Shown here: positions 1 through 5,841 of the stretch, piece by piece
Layout: each line of letters begins with the position of its first letter
How positions within the stretch are numbered: the first letter of the stretch is position 1
NCBI GenBank assembly: GCA_030453285.1
Contig: JAKDKP010000099.1
Location: 1 to 7,320 of the forward strand
Length of the DNA: 7,320 bases
Reading direction: 5' to 3'
Source of the DNA: Propionibacteriales bacterium
GTDB taxonomy: Bacteria > Actinomycetota > Actinomycetes > Propionibacteriales > Propionibacteriaceae
The notes under the pieces: generated by a model
Seen by the model: the letters and a program-made list of their open reading frames with translations, nothing else
The model's database searches: none
What the model was told of the DNA's origin: nothing
Made by a program: the position numbers and the translations under genes

Positions 1-175
1 CGACGGTGTCGTACTCATGGATCGGTGGATGCACATCGGCATACCGTGCGGCCACGACCAGCAGGTCGGCCTCGGCCCGAATCTGGGTTTGGTGCAGGAT
101 ACGGGCTTGGTCCAGCAACTCAGCACCGGCACCGTGGATGGGTGTCGGGGTGGGGAGGCTGCTGGTGCTGTTCAT
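1..175 (-). CDS. N-terminus of probable DUF222/HNH endonuclease-family protein (partial)
   Basis: This is an open frame of 58 codons starting at the ATG at 175-173 and running off the left edge. The visible protein has a Ser/Thr/Pro-rich leader of about 15 residues, then an Ala/Glu-rich helix ending in a segment like LLVVAARYADVHP at roughly residues 38-50. That pattern (helix rich in A, E and R, then a small-residue run and a W/YADxHP motif) is familiar from the start of actinobacterial DUF222-HNH proteins, which are often multicopy and of unclear function. The HNH motif would lie outside the window, so nuclease function is inferred only from family resemblance. A TAATGT hexamer lies 6 nt upstream of the ATG, which suggests a leaderless transcript, although AAGAG just before the ATG could be a weak ribosome binding site. 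It is codirectional with the ligase operon but separated from it by 220 bp. Confidence 0.55.
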   Translation of the reverse strand, partial: MNSTSSLPTPTPIHGAGAELLDQARILHQTQIRAEADLLVVAARYADVHPPIHEYDTV

Positions 176-181
176 GCTCTT

Positions 182-187
182 ACATTA
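182..187 (-). promoter_or_regulatory. Candidate -10 element of the left-edge DUF222-like gene
   Basis: On the minus strand the hexamer TAATGT fits the actinobacterial TANNNT pattern. It ends 6 nt before the ATG at 175, which places the expected transcription start on or next to the start codon. No convincing -35 hexamer is seen at 16-19 bp. Confidence 0.35.
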
Positions 188-224
188 ATGAGCGGCACTG
201 ACAATCGCCGGCCGTACGAGAATC

Positions 225-261
225 TGTGGATGAAGCTCTGAATATTGTTGAGTTGTCCACA
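225..261. promoter_or_regulatory. Pair of oppositely oriented DnaA-box-like 9-mers
   Basis: TTGTCCACA lies at 253-261 on the plus strand and is the preferred actinobacterial DnaA box. TCATCCACA lies on the minus strand at 225-233 and fits the relaxed YYRTCCACA form. They are separated by 19 bp in an AT-richer intergenic stretch upstream of the left-edge gene. The first site is also the core of a short palindrome, GTTGT-CC-ACAAC, at 252-263. DnaA binding is an inference: two boxes do not make an origin, and dnaA, dnaN and gyrase genes are not in the window. Confidence 0.3.
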
Positions 262-327
262 ACGGGGTGGGTTCGTGAATGGTTTCCAGGAGTGGTCTTT
301 TGGCTTCGACACGGTCGGCCGAGGGCG

Positions 328-390
328 GCCTTCCTACTCAGCCAACGAAGAGCAGATCGGTCAGAGCAGGATGCTTTCCTACTCAGCCAA
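328..390. repeat. Two copies of an 18-bp direct repeat, period 45 bp
   Basis: The copies are at 328-345 and 373-390. They share a perfect 15-bp core, TTCCTACTCAGCCAA, and match at 17 of 18 positions overall. The second copy ends 5 bp before the stop codon of the distal ligase gene. No third copy was seen in the window. This may be part of a dispersed intergenic repeat or a processing or terminator-associated element; the function is unknown. Confidence 0.6.
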
Positions 391-395
391 TCGGG

Positions 396-1493
396 TCAGG
401 GCGTGGTGTCGAGCACGGTGGTGATGCCGATGGCTTGGGGGACTTCGATCTGGTCGTACGTGCAGGACTCGGGGTCGCGGTCGGAGCGCCATCGGACGAC
501 CTGGCCGTTGTGGCGAAGTCGCGTGCCCTCGAAGTAGTCGAAGCTGATCTCGACCACGAGCAGGGGCATGATCAGGTGTCCTTCCTGTTCGACGCGACCC
601 TGGGAGCCGGACCACCGACTGATCGCGCCGGGGCGCCGGTCGTGCATCTCGGAGGCGGCAGCGGCCCATGGGTGATCATCGAAGCCCGAATCGCCGGGCC
701 TGACCTCCTGCTCCATCAGCACAGTGGCCAGTTCGGCACGCTTGCTCGTCGAGAACGACGAGGCCACACCGATGAACTGACAGGTGCCCTGCTCGTCGTA
801 CAGACCGAGCTGCAGTGAGCCGAGCAGTGGCTCCTCCTCGGTGGAGTTCTTGTGCAGGCGGAATCCCAGCACCACGACGTCGGCCGTCCGCTTGTGTTTG
901 ATCTTGAACATGGTGCGCTTGTCCGGCTGGTACGTCCCGTCCAATGGCTTGGCGATCACGCCGTCCAGCCCGGCACCCTCGAACCGTACGAACCAGTCCT
1001 TGGCCACCTCGATGTCCAGCGTCTGAGCGGTGAGATGCACCGATGGCTGATCAACATCCAGCACTCGTTCCAGGGCACGCCGCCGCTCGGCCGCGGGCGC
1101 GGCGGTGAGATCGTCCGGACCGAGGGCCAGCAGATCAAAGGCGATGAACTGCGCAGGTCGCTCGACACTCAACTTGGCAATCCGGGAGGCCGCCGGGTGG
1201 ATGCGCTCCTGAAGGCGTTCGAAGTCCAGCCGGTCCTTGGTGATGATCACGATCTCACCGTCCAACAGGCACCGCGTCGGCGTCGCGGTCGTCAACGCCT
1301 CGACCAGCTCGGGAAAGTAGACCGTCAGGTCCTTGCCGCCGCGACTCCACAGCACGACGTGATCATCGATCCGCTGCACCAGACACCGGAAGCCGTCCCA
1401 CTTGGGCTCGTACGCCATGTCTGCGGGGATCTCGGCCACCGCCTTGGCCAACATCGGCTTGATCGGTTCGGATCCCCACACATCGATGCTCAT
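396..1493 (-). CDS. ATP-dependent DNA ligase, LigC type (distal paralog)
   Basis: This is a complete 365-residue protein, close to the usual size of mycobacterial LigC (about 350-360). It would seal 5'-phosphate/3'-OH nicks using ATP. The nucleotidyltransferase motifs appear in order: motif I EPKWDGFR with catalytic Lys31, SRGG at 50-53, LDGE at 77-80 (III), FDLLAL from 119 (IIIa), DGVIAK at 177-182 (IV) and FKIKHKRTADVV from 196 (V). An OB-fold follows from about residue 208, with RWRSDRDP near 334-341 as the C-terminal motif. There is no polymerase/primase or nuclease domain, so it is not full LigD. I chose the ATG at 1493 because GAGAGAGG sits 6 nt upstream; an in-frame TTG at 1499 would leave no spacing. 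It starts 2 nt after the stop of the upstream ligase, so the two are probably translated together. By analogy with LigC it may act in base excision repair or backup nick sealing. Confidence 0.92.
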   Translation of the reverse strand: MSIDVWGSEPIKPMLAKAVAEIPADMAYEPKWDGFRCLVQRIDDHVVLWSRGGKDLTVYFPELVEALTTATPTRCLLDGEIVIITKDRLDFERLQERIHPAASRIAKLSVERPAQFIAFDLLALGPDDLTAAPAAERRRALERVLDVDQPSVHLTAQTLDIEVAKDWFVRFEGAGLDGVIAKPLDGTYQPDKRTMFKIKHKRTADVVVLGFRLHKNSTEEEPLLGSLQLGLYDEQGTCQFIGVASSFSTSKRAELATVLMEQEVRPGDSGFDDHPWAAAASEMHDRRPGAISRWSGSQGRVEQEGHLIMPLLVVEISFDYFEGTRLRHNGQVVRWRSDRDPESCTYDQIEVPQAIGITTVLDTTP

Positions 1494-1495
1494 GA

Positions 1496-2674
1496 TCAAC
1501 CTCTCTCGTCCATCGTTGGGTCAAGCTCAGTTCGTACGGCATTCGCGGGCACCGGCGGTGGATCGGCGGGTGCCTGTCGGGCAACAGCCAGCCAGTCCTC
1601 AAGCCCGGCAGCCGGCGCTGACGTGAGTGGCTGCACCTGCGCAAAGGTGCACTCGTGAGGAGCCTTGTCCGGTCGCCATCGCGTCACCGTCGAATTGCTC
1701 CGGAACCGGACGAGGTCGGCGTGTCCGGGCATCGGCGCTGGTGTCGTGGCCTCCAGGGTGACCTCGCAGACCAGGGTCGGGTCGATCAGATGCACCGTGT
1801 CGGCGCCTCGTTTCCCCACGTCGCTGGGGATCCGTGCCTGGTCGGCGCGGCTCGGATGCCACGGGTGGCTGCGATAGTCCGTGCTGCCGGGAGCAAGTCG
1901 GAGCTCGTTGAAGGTTTCGGCCAGGCTGCGACGTTGATCACTGGGGAAGGCGGCCGCGACGCCGACGAAATGCAGGGTCTGACGGCTGTCGTACAGGCCG
2001 AGTTGGATCGACCCCAGGGAGGGATGGTCGAGGGTGGAAGTGCGGTCGAGTCGGTACCCGGCGACGACAACGTCGGCGGTACTGCTGTGCTTGATCTTGA
2101 ACACCGAACGCGCTCCCGGTGTGTACGTGGCATGGCGCTGCTTGGCCACCACACCGTCGAACCCGTACTGCTCGAACTCATCGAACCACTGCTGCGCCAG
2201 ATCAAGATCAGTGGTGCTGGGACTGGGGACGATGGCACCAGCGGAGTCGGCGAGCAGAGTGAGCAGCAGGTCGCGACGCAGCCACTGGGGTTGCCCCAGC
2301 AGGTCGTCGCGGCCCACGGCCAGCAGATCGAAGGCCAGGAACGTCGCGGGTTGGTGCACAGCCAGTCGCGCGGCACGCTCACCGGCCCCGTGCCGGGTGG
2401 CCAACTTGGTGTAGTCGAGCCGACCGTTGGCGATGATCACCACCTCGCCGTCGACGATGCAGTCCGTCGGCAGGGCGTCAGCTGCGGCCGCCACCAACTC
2501 GGGGAAGTCGTCGGTCATCTCGGTCCCGCGACGGCTCCACAGGGTCACCCGCCGGTCCTCGACGAAGATCAGGCAGCGCCACCCGTCCCACTTGGGCTCG
2601 TACGCCATCCCGGCCGGAATGCTGGCGACGGAGCGGGCCAGCATCGGCCGGATCGGTGGGCGGTGGGGAAGCAT
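1496..2674 (-). CDS. ATP-dependent DNA ligase, LigC type (proximal paralog)
   Basis: This is a complete 392-residue ligase and a paralog of the next gene downstream. Motif I is EPKWDGWR with catalytic Lys28, followed by SRRG at 47-50, VDGE at 74-77, FDLLAV from 115, DGVVAK at 173-178 and FKIKHSSTADVV from 192. The OB-fold starts near 205, and RWRPDK lies at 332-337. All residues expected for lysine adenylylation are present. After the OB-fold there is an Ala/Pro-rich tail of about 40 residues (350-392) that the shorter paralog lacks. The ATG at 2674 has AGGA at a good distance upstream and lies 2 nt after the stop of the reductase gene, so the operon is tightly coupled. The two copies differ clearly in residues around motif V (HSS against HKR) and in the region after motif III, which suggests an old duplication with possible specialisation. 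Confidence 0.92.
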   Translation of the reverse strand: MLPHRPPIRPMLARSVASIPAGMAYEPKWDGWRCLIFVEDRRVTLWSRRGTEMTDDFPELVAAAADALPTDCIVDGEVVIIANGRLDYTKLATRHGAGERAARLAVHQPATFLAFDLLAVGRDDLLGQPQWLRRDLLLTLLADSAGAIVPSPSTTDLDLAQQWFDEFEQYGFDGVVAKQRHATYTPGARSVFKIKHSSTADVVVAGYRLDRTSTLDHPSLGSIQLGLYDSRQTLHFVGVAAAFPSDQRRSLAETFNELRLAPGSTDYRSHPWHPSRADQARIPSDVGKRGADTVHLIDPTLVCEVTLEATTPAPMPGHADLVRFRSNSTVTRWRPDKAPHECTFAQVQPLTSAPAAGLEDWLAVARQAPADPPPVPANAVRTELDPTMDERG

Positions 2675-2676
2675 GA

Positions 2677-3453
2677 TCAGTCCTGGCGGCTCACCATGCG
2701 CAGGAACACCGTGTCGTCGGCGACGAAGCAGTCCCCGATCGTGAACGCCGCTGCCATCTCGACGCCGGCCGCAATCCGCAGGCGCTCACCACCGATCACC
2801 ACCGGCGTGACCGTGAGGCAGAGCTCATCGACGAGACCGGCAGCCACCATCGCACCGTGCAGATGCGGTCCGCCCTCGGACAACAGCTTGGTCCAGCCAC
2901 GGCGAGCGCACTCGTCGAGCAACTCGGACAGCAGATTGTCTGCGGTGAGACTGACCACCTCGACGCCTTGACTGGTGAGCTCCGTCGCGCGTACGGAATC
3001 GACGGGTTGACCGGTCACCACCAGGACTGGGCCCGCTCCCTCGATCGGCAGCCCGTCTGGAACCTCCAGGCTGTCTGAGACGACGATCAGTGGTGGATGG
3101 GCGGGCAGACCTGCGCCTTTGCGCCGCTGCACGGCGGCGTCCTCCAACCGGAGCGCCCGGTAACCCTCCTCACGAACCGTGTTGGCTCCGACGATGACCG
3201 CGTCGGCCAGTTCCCGCAGTGCATCGAAGACGACGTGGTCGGCCTCGGTGTTGATCGTTCCGGTGCGCCCGTCCGGACCTTGGGCGGCGCCGTCGAGGGT
3301 CGAGACGAAGTTCGTCCGGAGCCACGGACGGGCCTCAGGGCTGCCCGTGGACGGGGGATAGCCGTACACGCCAGCCAGGGATTCGGGAGAAAGCGGGCCA
3401 GTAGTGCGCTGGTCGCGCTGGGGAGATTCGATGGTCGTCATGGTGTTGATCAT
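2677..3453 (-). CDS. RibD C-terminal-domain (pyrimidine reductase family) protein
   Basis: This is a 258-residue protein made of one RibD_C/dihydrofolate-reductase-like domain. In riboflavin synthesis this fold carries the NADPH-dependent reduction of the ribosylaminopyrimidine intermediate. Recognisable blocks are NFVSTLDGAA from residue 48, VGANTVREEGY from 88, LLSEGGPHL from 190 and the TPVVIGG strand near 216-222. The zinc deaminase domain of full RibD is absent, and no other rib gene is nearby, so the substrate is uncertain. Stand-alone actinobacterial members are often named only pyrimidine reductase family protein. The start is ambiguous: in-frame ATGs lie at 3477, 3453 and 3441. I chose 3453 because GAGG lies about 11 nt upstream; 3441 is also possible. 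It is the first gene of an operon with two LigC ligases and is divergent from the PPK2 gene across only 33 bp. Confidence 0.82.
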   Translation of the reverse strand: MINTMTTIESPQRDQRTTGPLSPESLAGVYGYPPSTGSPEARPWLRTNFVSTLDGAAQGPDGRTGTINTEADHVVFDALRELADAVIVGANTVREEGYRALRLEDAAVQRRKGAGLPAHPPLIVVSDSLEVPDGLPIEGAGPVLVVTGQPVDSVRATELTSQGVEVVSLTADNLLSELLDECARRGWTKLLSEGGPHLHGAMVAAGLVDELCLTVTPVVIGGERLRIAAGVEMAAAFTIGDCFVADDTVFLRMVSRQD

Positions 3454-3474
3454 CCCAAAGTTCGCCTCGTACGG

Positions 3475-3480
3475 CATAGT
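3475..3480 (+). promoter_or_regulatory. Candidate -10 element giving a leaderless PPK2 transcript
   Basis: CATAGT is one mismatch from TATAGT and fits the NANNNT core. It ends 6 nt before the ATG at 3487, so the expected start site coincides with the start codon. No purine-rich ribosome binding site is present in the short gap, which supports leaderless translation. No good -35 hexamer was found. Confidence 0.4.
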
Positions 3481-3486
3481 TGAACG

Positions 3487-4362
3487 ATGGCGAAGAACAA
3501 GAAGGCAGCGAACCTCTCCCTCTCCGATCAATTGCGGGTGCCCCGGGGCAGGACCAAGGTCGATCTTGCGACCCTTGATCCCCGGGCCACCACGGGGTAT
3601 CCCGGTGCGGGCAAGAAGGATGCCGAGGAACGCACCCTTGACCTGCAGCCCGAGTTGTCGGACCTGCAGGAACGGCTGTACGCCGCCGGCCGTTCGGGTG
3701 ACGCCGGTGGGCGACGCGTCCTGGTGATCCTGCAGGGCATGGACACCGCCGGCAAGGGCGGAGTCATTCGGCACGCGATCGGCATGGTTGATCCGCAGGG
3801 TGTGCAGCTCACGGCGTTCAAGGCGCCCACCGCTGCCGAGAAGCGGCACGACTATCTGTGGCGCATCCGCCGATCGGTTCCCGACCAGGGCATGATCGGC
3901 ATCTTCGACCGTTCGCAGTACGAGGACGTGCTCACCGTACGGGTGAACAAGATGGTCCCGGCGACACAGTGGCGCAAGCGATTCGCCGAGATCAACGCCT
4001 TTGAGGCCGAGCTCGCCGACCAGGGCACGACGATCATCAAATGTTTCCTGAACGTCAGTCGCGACAAGCAGAAGGAGCGGCTGGCCGAACGGTTGGCAAA
4101 TCCGGACAAGTACTGGAAGTACAACCCCGGTGACGTCGACGAACGCGCCAAGTGGGACGACTACCAGGCCGCGTACGCCGACGTCCTGACGCGCTGCAAC
4201 ACCTCGATCGCCCCGTGGTACGTGATCCCGTCGGATCGCAAGTGGTACCGCAACTGGGCCGTGGCGCAACTGCTGACCGAACACCTGCGCGCCCTCGACC
4301 TCGGCTGGCCCGAAGCAGACTTCGACGTGGACGTCGAGAAGGAGCGACTCGCCGAAGCCTGA
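3487..4362 (+). CDS. ppk2: PPK2-family polyphosphate:nucleotide phosphotransferase (class III-like)
   Basis: This is a complete 291-residue cytosolic kinase that moves phosphate between polyphosphate and nucleotides. Walker A is GMDTAGKGG at 84-92, with Lys90 and the Asp86 typical of PPK2. Walker B is FDRSQYEDV at 140-148. The lid segment WKYNPGDVDERAKWDDY starts at 210. The YED after the Walker B serine and the length of about 290 resemble class III enzymes, which can phosphorylate both AMP and ADP; class III members as I remember them more often read FNRSHYED. The N-terminal extension of about 70 residues before the P-loop is normal for this subfamily. The ATG at 3487 has no ribosome binding site but has a -10-like element 6 nt upstream. 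The gene stands alone on the plus strand and converges with the membrane-protein gene, with one base between the stop codons. Confidence 0.92.
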   Translation: MAKNKKAANLSLSDQLRVPRGRTKVDLATLDPRATTGYPGAGKKDAEERTLDLQPELSDLQERLYAAGRSGDAGGRRVLVILQGMDTAGKGGVIRHAIGMVDPQGVQLTAFKAPTAAEKRHDYLWRIRRSVPDQGMIGIFDRSQYEDVLTVRVNKMVPATQWRKRFAEINAFEAELADQGTTIIKCFLNVSRDKQKERLAERLANPDKYWKYNPGDVDERAKWDDYQAAYADVLTRCNTSIAPWYVIPSDRKWYRNWAVAQLLTEHLRALDLGWPEADFDVDVEKERLAEA

Positions 4363-4363
4363 C

Positions 4364-4972
4364 TCAGTCCCGGTGACGGGCCTTCTGGCCGGCAACCCTG
4401 GTTCGTCGCAGGGCACCGAGGACGGCACCGATCGGGATGCCGATCAGAACCGCGCCCCAGACGACGTTGTAGCCCCAGGTGCCGGGGACCTCCTCGGTCA
4501 TCTGGGTGATGAACAGGTTCGCCAGGAAGAAGATTGCGTACGTGATCGCCAGCCAGAGTGCGGTGGCCAGGGCACCCCGCCCACCGAGCCGGGCCACCAC
4601 GGCTCCGCCGAGCGCGCCACACAGCGCCATGATGGTGACCTCGACGGCCAAACCCACGGTCGAAGGGACACCGCCCTCAGTGAGCGCGGACACCAACGAC
4701 CAGCCCAGGGTCACCATGACGCCGGTGACGAACTGCAGGACGATCACGCCGAGGACGGACGTCAGGAGCATCCTTGCCGGGGCTTCGCGCAGACGCTGCA
4801 ACAGTAACGGCGGGAGAGACCGGGCGACCCCGCGACGGCGCCACCGACCTGCAGCGCCAGCGCCGTTGCGATCGGCACGTTCGGCGTGCTCCTCAGTGAA
4901 GTCGCCCACCAGTGCTTCGGCATGATCGGGATCGGTGACCAGGGAGTCGAGCAGGATCTCGACCGTCCTCAT
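4364..4972 (-). CDS. Small four-helix membrane protein with permease-prefix-like N-terminus
   Basis: This 202-residue protein is distal in the PadR operon. Residues 1-60 are soluble, with LLDSLVTDPDHAEALVGDF followed by an E/R-rich stretch and RSLPPLLLQRL. The pattern LLD-DP-A-GD-EE/R-A, then W-R-LP, recalls the short prefix domain found on permeases encoded next to PadR regulators; this is a resemblance, not a proven assignment. Hydrophobic segments follow at about 69-93, 105-129, 133-156 and 167-187, ending in an Arg/Lys-rich tail. No ABC signature, channel motif or catalytic residues are seen, so no function is claimed. The ATG is 4 nt after the inferred stop of the broken paralog, with GGGTGA as a weak ribosome binding site. 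It converges on ppk2 with 1 bp between stops and no room for a separate terminator. Confidence 0.75.
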   Translation of the reverse strand: MRTVEILLDSLVTDPDHAEALVGDFTEEHAERADRNGAGAAGRWRRRGVARSLPPLLLQRLREAPARMLLTSVLGVIVLQFVTGVMVTLGWSLVSALTEGGVPSTVGLAVEVTIMALCGALGGAVVARLGGRGALATALWLAITYAIFFLANLFITQMTEEVPGTWGYNVVWGAVLIGIPIGAVLGALRRTRVAGQKARHRD

Positions 4973-4976
4973 CGCG

Positions 4977-5443
4977 TCACCCGTGCGCAGGCTGATCGAT
5001 GGGCTTCCGCAACGAGCTCAGTACCGATCCGAGTCCCCACCGGACGACCAGTGCACCCGCGGCCCATCCGCCCAGGAGCGCGCTCAGCAGCCGACAGGGG
5101 CTGTGGAAGCGACATCCCACGGCCGTCGGCGAACCAGCCCGCCAGCACCGAGCCCGACAGCAACCAGCCCAGCCCGTTGATCAGCATTCCGACCACCCAC
5201 ATGATCAGGGGGCCAAGGATCAAGGCAGCGAGCATCACCCGCACCGGTGCTGTCCGGAGGCGGTGCACCATGAGACGGCACGGACTTCAGCATCTCTCGT
5301 ACGTGCCAGCGGTTCGTCGCCGCGACTCCGACATCCTCGGCCAGCTCGGCACGCACCTCGGTCAGGTCGCCGATCATGGCGTCCGCCACGTGGGGATCGG
5401 TGATCATGGCGTCGAGCAGGGCATTGACGCGTGTGACGCGCAT
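4977..5443 (-). pseudogene. Frameshifted paralog of the downstream PadR-operon membrane protein
   Basis: The reading frame from ATG 5443 gives a clear prefix-like segment: LLDAMITDPHVADAMIGDL near residue 9, then RWHVREMLKSVPS. It then loses sense near 5270. The next frame continues exactly as the paralog predicts, with MVHRLRTAPVRVMLAALI and two hydrophobic stretches (about 5271-5120). Around 5085-5120 that frame turns polar, while a third frame gives RLLSALLGGWAAGALVV, then a basic tail and a TGA at 4979-4977. Both shifts are +1 in sense (one extra base or two missing). Compared with the paralog, the first fits a 2-base loss between VPS and MVH. By my count the third frame has about 78% G/C in third codon positions, against about 60% for the competing frame. 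The start has an excellent GAGGAG and overlaps the PadR stop (TGATG), so the gene was once translationally coupled. Sequencing error is the main alternative. Confidence 0.65.
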
Positions 5444-5772
5444 CAGTTCTCCTCAACGGTGGTTGGTTGCCAGAGCTGTTGGCTCTGTCGTCGCGCGGAC
5501 GCAAGGGCCTGGCGTCCCTCGCCGGTGATCATGAACTGCTTGCGGCCACGACCGCCGCGGATCGGCAGGGGATCGGTGAGGGTGGAGGTGACCCAACCCT
5601 TGTCCTCCAGGCGGGACAGGGTGGTGTAGATGGCCCCCACCGAGTAGTCGTGGCCGGAACGTGCACTCACTTCTCGGCGGACCCCCAGCCCGAAGGCCTC
5701 GTCATCGAGGTCAACCACCGCCAGCAGCGCCAGCAGTTCGAGCCCGCTGGGGACCATGCGTCGTCGCATCAT
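5443..5772 (-). CDS. PadR-family transcriptional regulator
   Basis: This is a compact regulator of 108-109 residues. Its N-terminal winged-helix domain contains GLELLALLAVVDLDDEAFGL near residue 10 and the signature GAIYTTLSRLEDKGWV at 46-61, followed by a basic beta-wing, PIRGGRGRKQFMIT. These are hallmarks of PadR proteins, which usually repress nearby transporter or membrane genes and often themselves in response to small molecules. It ends with TGATG, overlapping the start of the broken membrane gene. The frame is open further upstream (to 5895), but that extension would cross a terminator and has no family resemblance. The ATGs at 5772 and 5769 are adjacent; the second is 7 nt after a GATAGT hexamer and there is no ribosome binding site, so a leaderless message from 5769 is likely. 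A T-rich inverted repeat overlaps the start and may be the PadR operator. Confidence 0.88.
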   Translation of the reverse strand: MMRRRMVPSGLELLALLAVVDLDDEAFGLGVRREVSARSGHDYSVGAIYTTLSRLEDKGWVTSTLTDPLPIRGGRGRKQFMITGEGRQALASARRQSQQLWQPTTVEEN

Positions 5773-5786
5773 AAGAACTATCTTGT
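5771..5786. promoter_or_regulatory. Inverted repeat and -10 at the padR start (candidate autoregulatory operator)
   Basis: ATAAGA-ACTA-TCTTGT has 6-bp arms with one mismatch and is AT-rich in a GC-rich setting. On the minus strand its centre contains GATAGT (5782-5777), a plausible -10 for padR. TTGCGT at 5808-5803 could be a loose -35, at a long spacing of 20 bp. A repressor bound here would cover both the promoter and the start codon. It does not match the classic ATGT-N8-ACAT PadR box. Confidence 0.35.
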
Positions 5787-5788
5787 AG

Positions 5789-5841
5789 AAGAAATACGAA
5801 AGACGCAACCGCCCACCGTTGAAGGGTGGGCGGCTGGCGTC
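5789..5841 (-). terminator. Intrinsic terminator of the CbiX-like gene
   Basis: The perfect 9-bp stem CCGCCCACC (5809-5817) / GGTGGGCGG (5825-5833) has a 7-nt loop. It is extended by GACGC (5802-5806) / GCGTC (5837-5841) across a small internal loop. Read on the minus strand, the hairpin begins inside the stop codon (5842-5840) and is followed by the T-rich TTTCGTATTTCTTC. This is a classic rho-independent arrangement, and it isolates padR from upstream read-through. Confidence 0.8.

Noticed and set aside
328..390. CRISPR-like repeat-spacer unit
   Set aside because: There are only two copies of a short repeat, and no cas gene or further units.
852..2971. Long plus-strand open frames opposite the two ligases (852-1658 and 1655-2971)
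   Set aside because: They mirror the codon pattern of the ligase genes, which carry every expected catalytic motif; long antisense frames are common in high-GC DNA.
2677..4428. Minus-strand open frame of 583 codons that would fuse the reductase to an extra 325 residues
   Set aside because: The extension is antisense to the well-supported PPK2 gene, has no family pattern, and the reductase domain has its own start codons near 3453.
4969..5271. Independent 100-residue membrane protein starting at ATG 5271
   Set aside because: It begins exactly where the upstream frame loses similarity to the paralog, lacks its own ribosome binding site, and its second half has poor third-position G/C. A frameshifted single gene explains it better.
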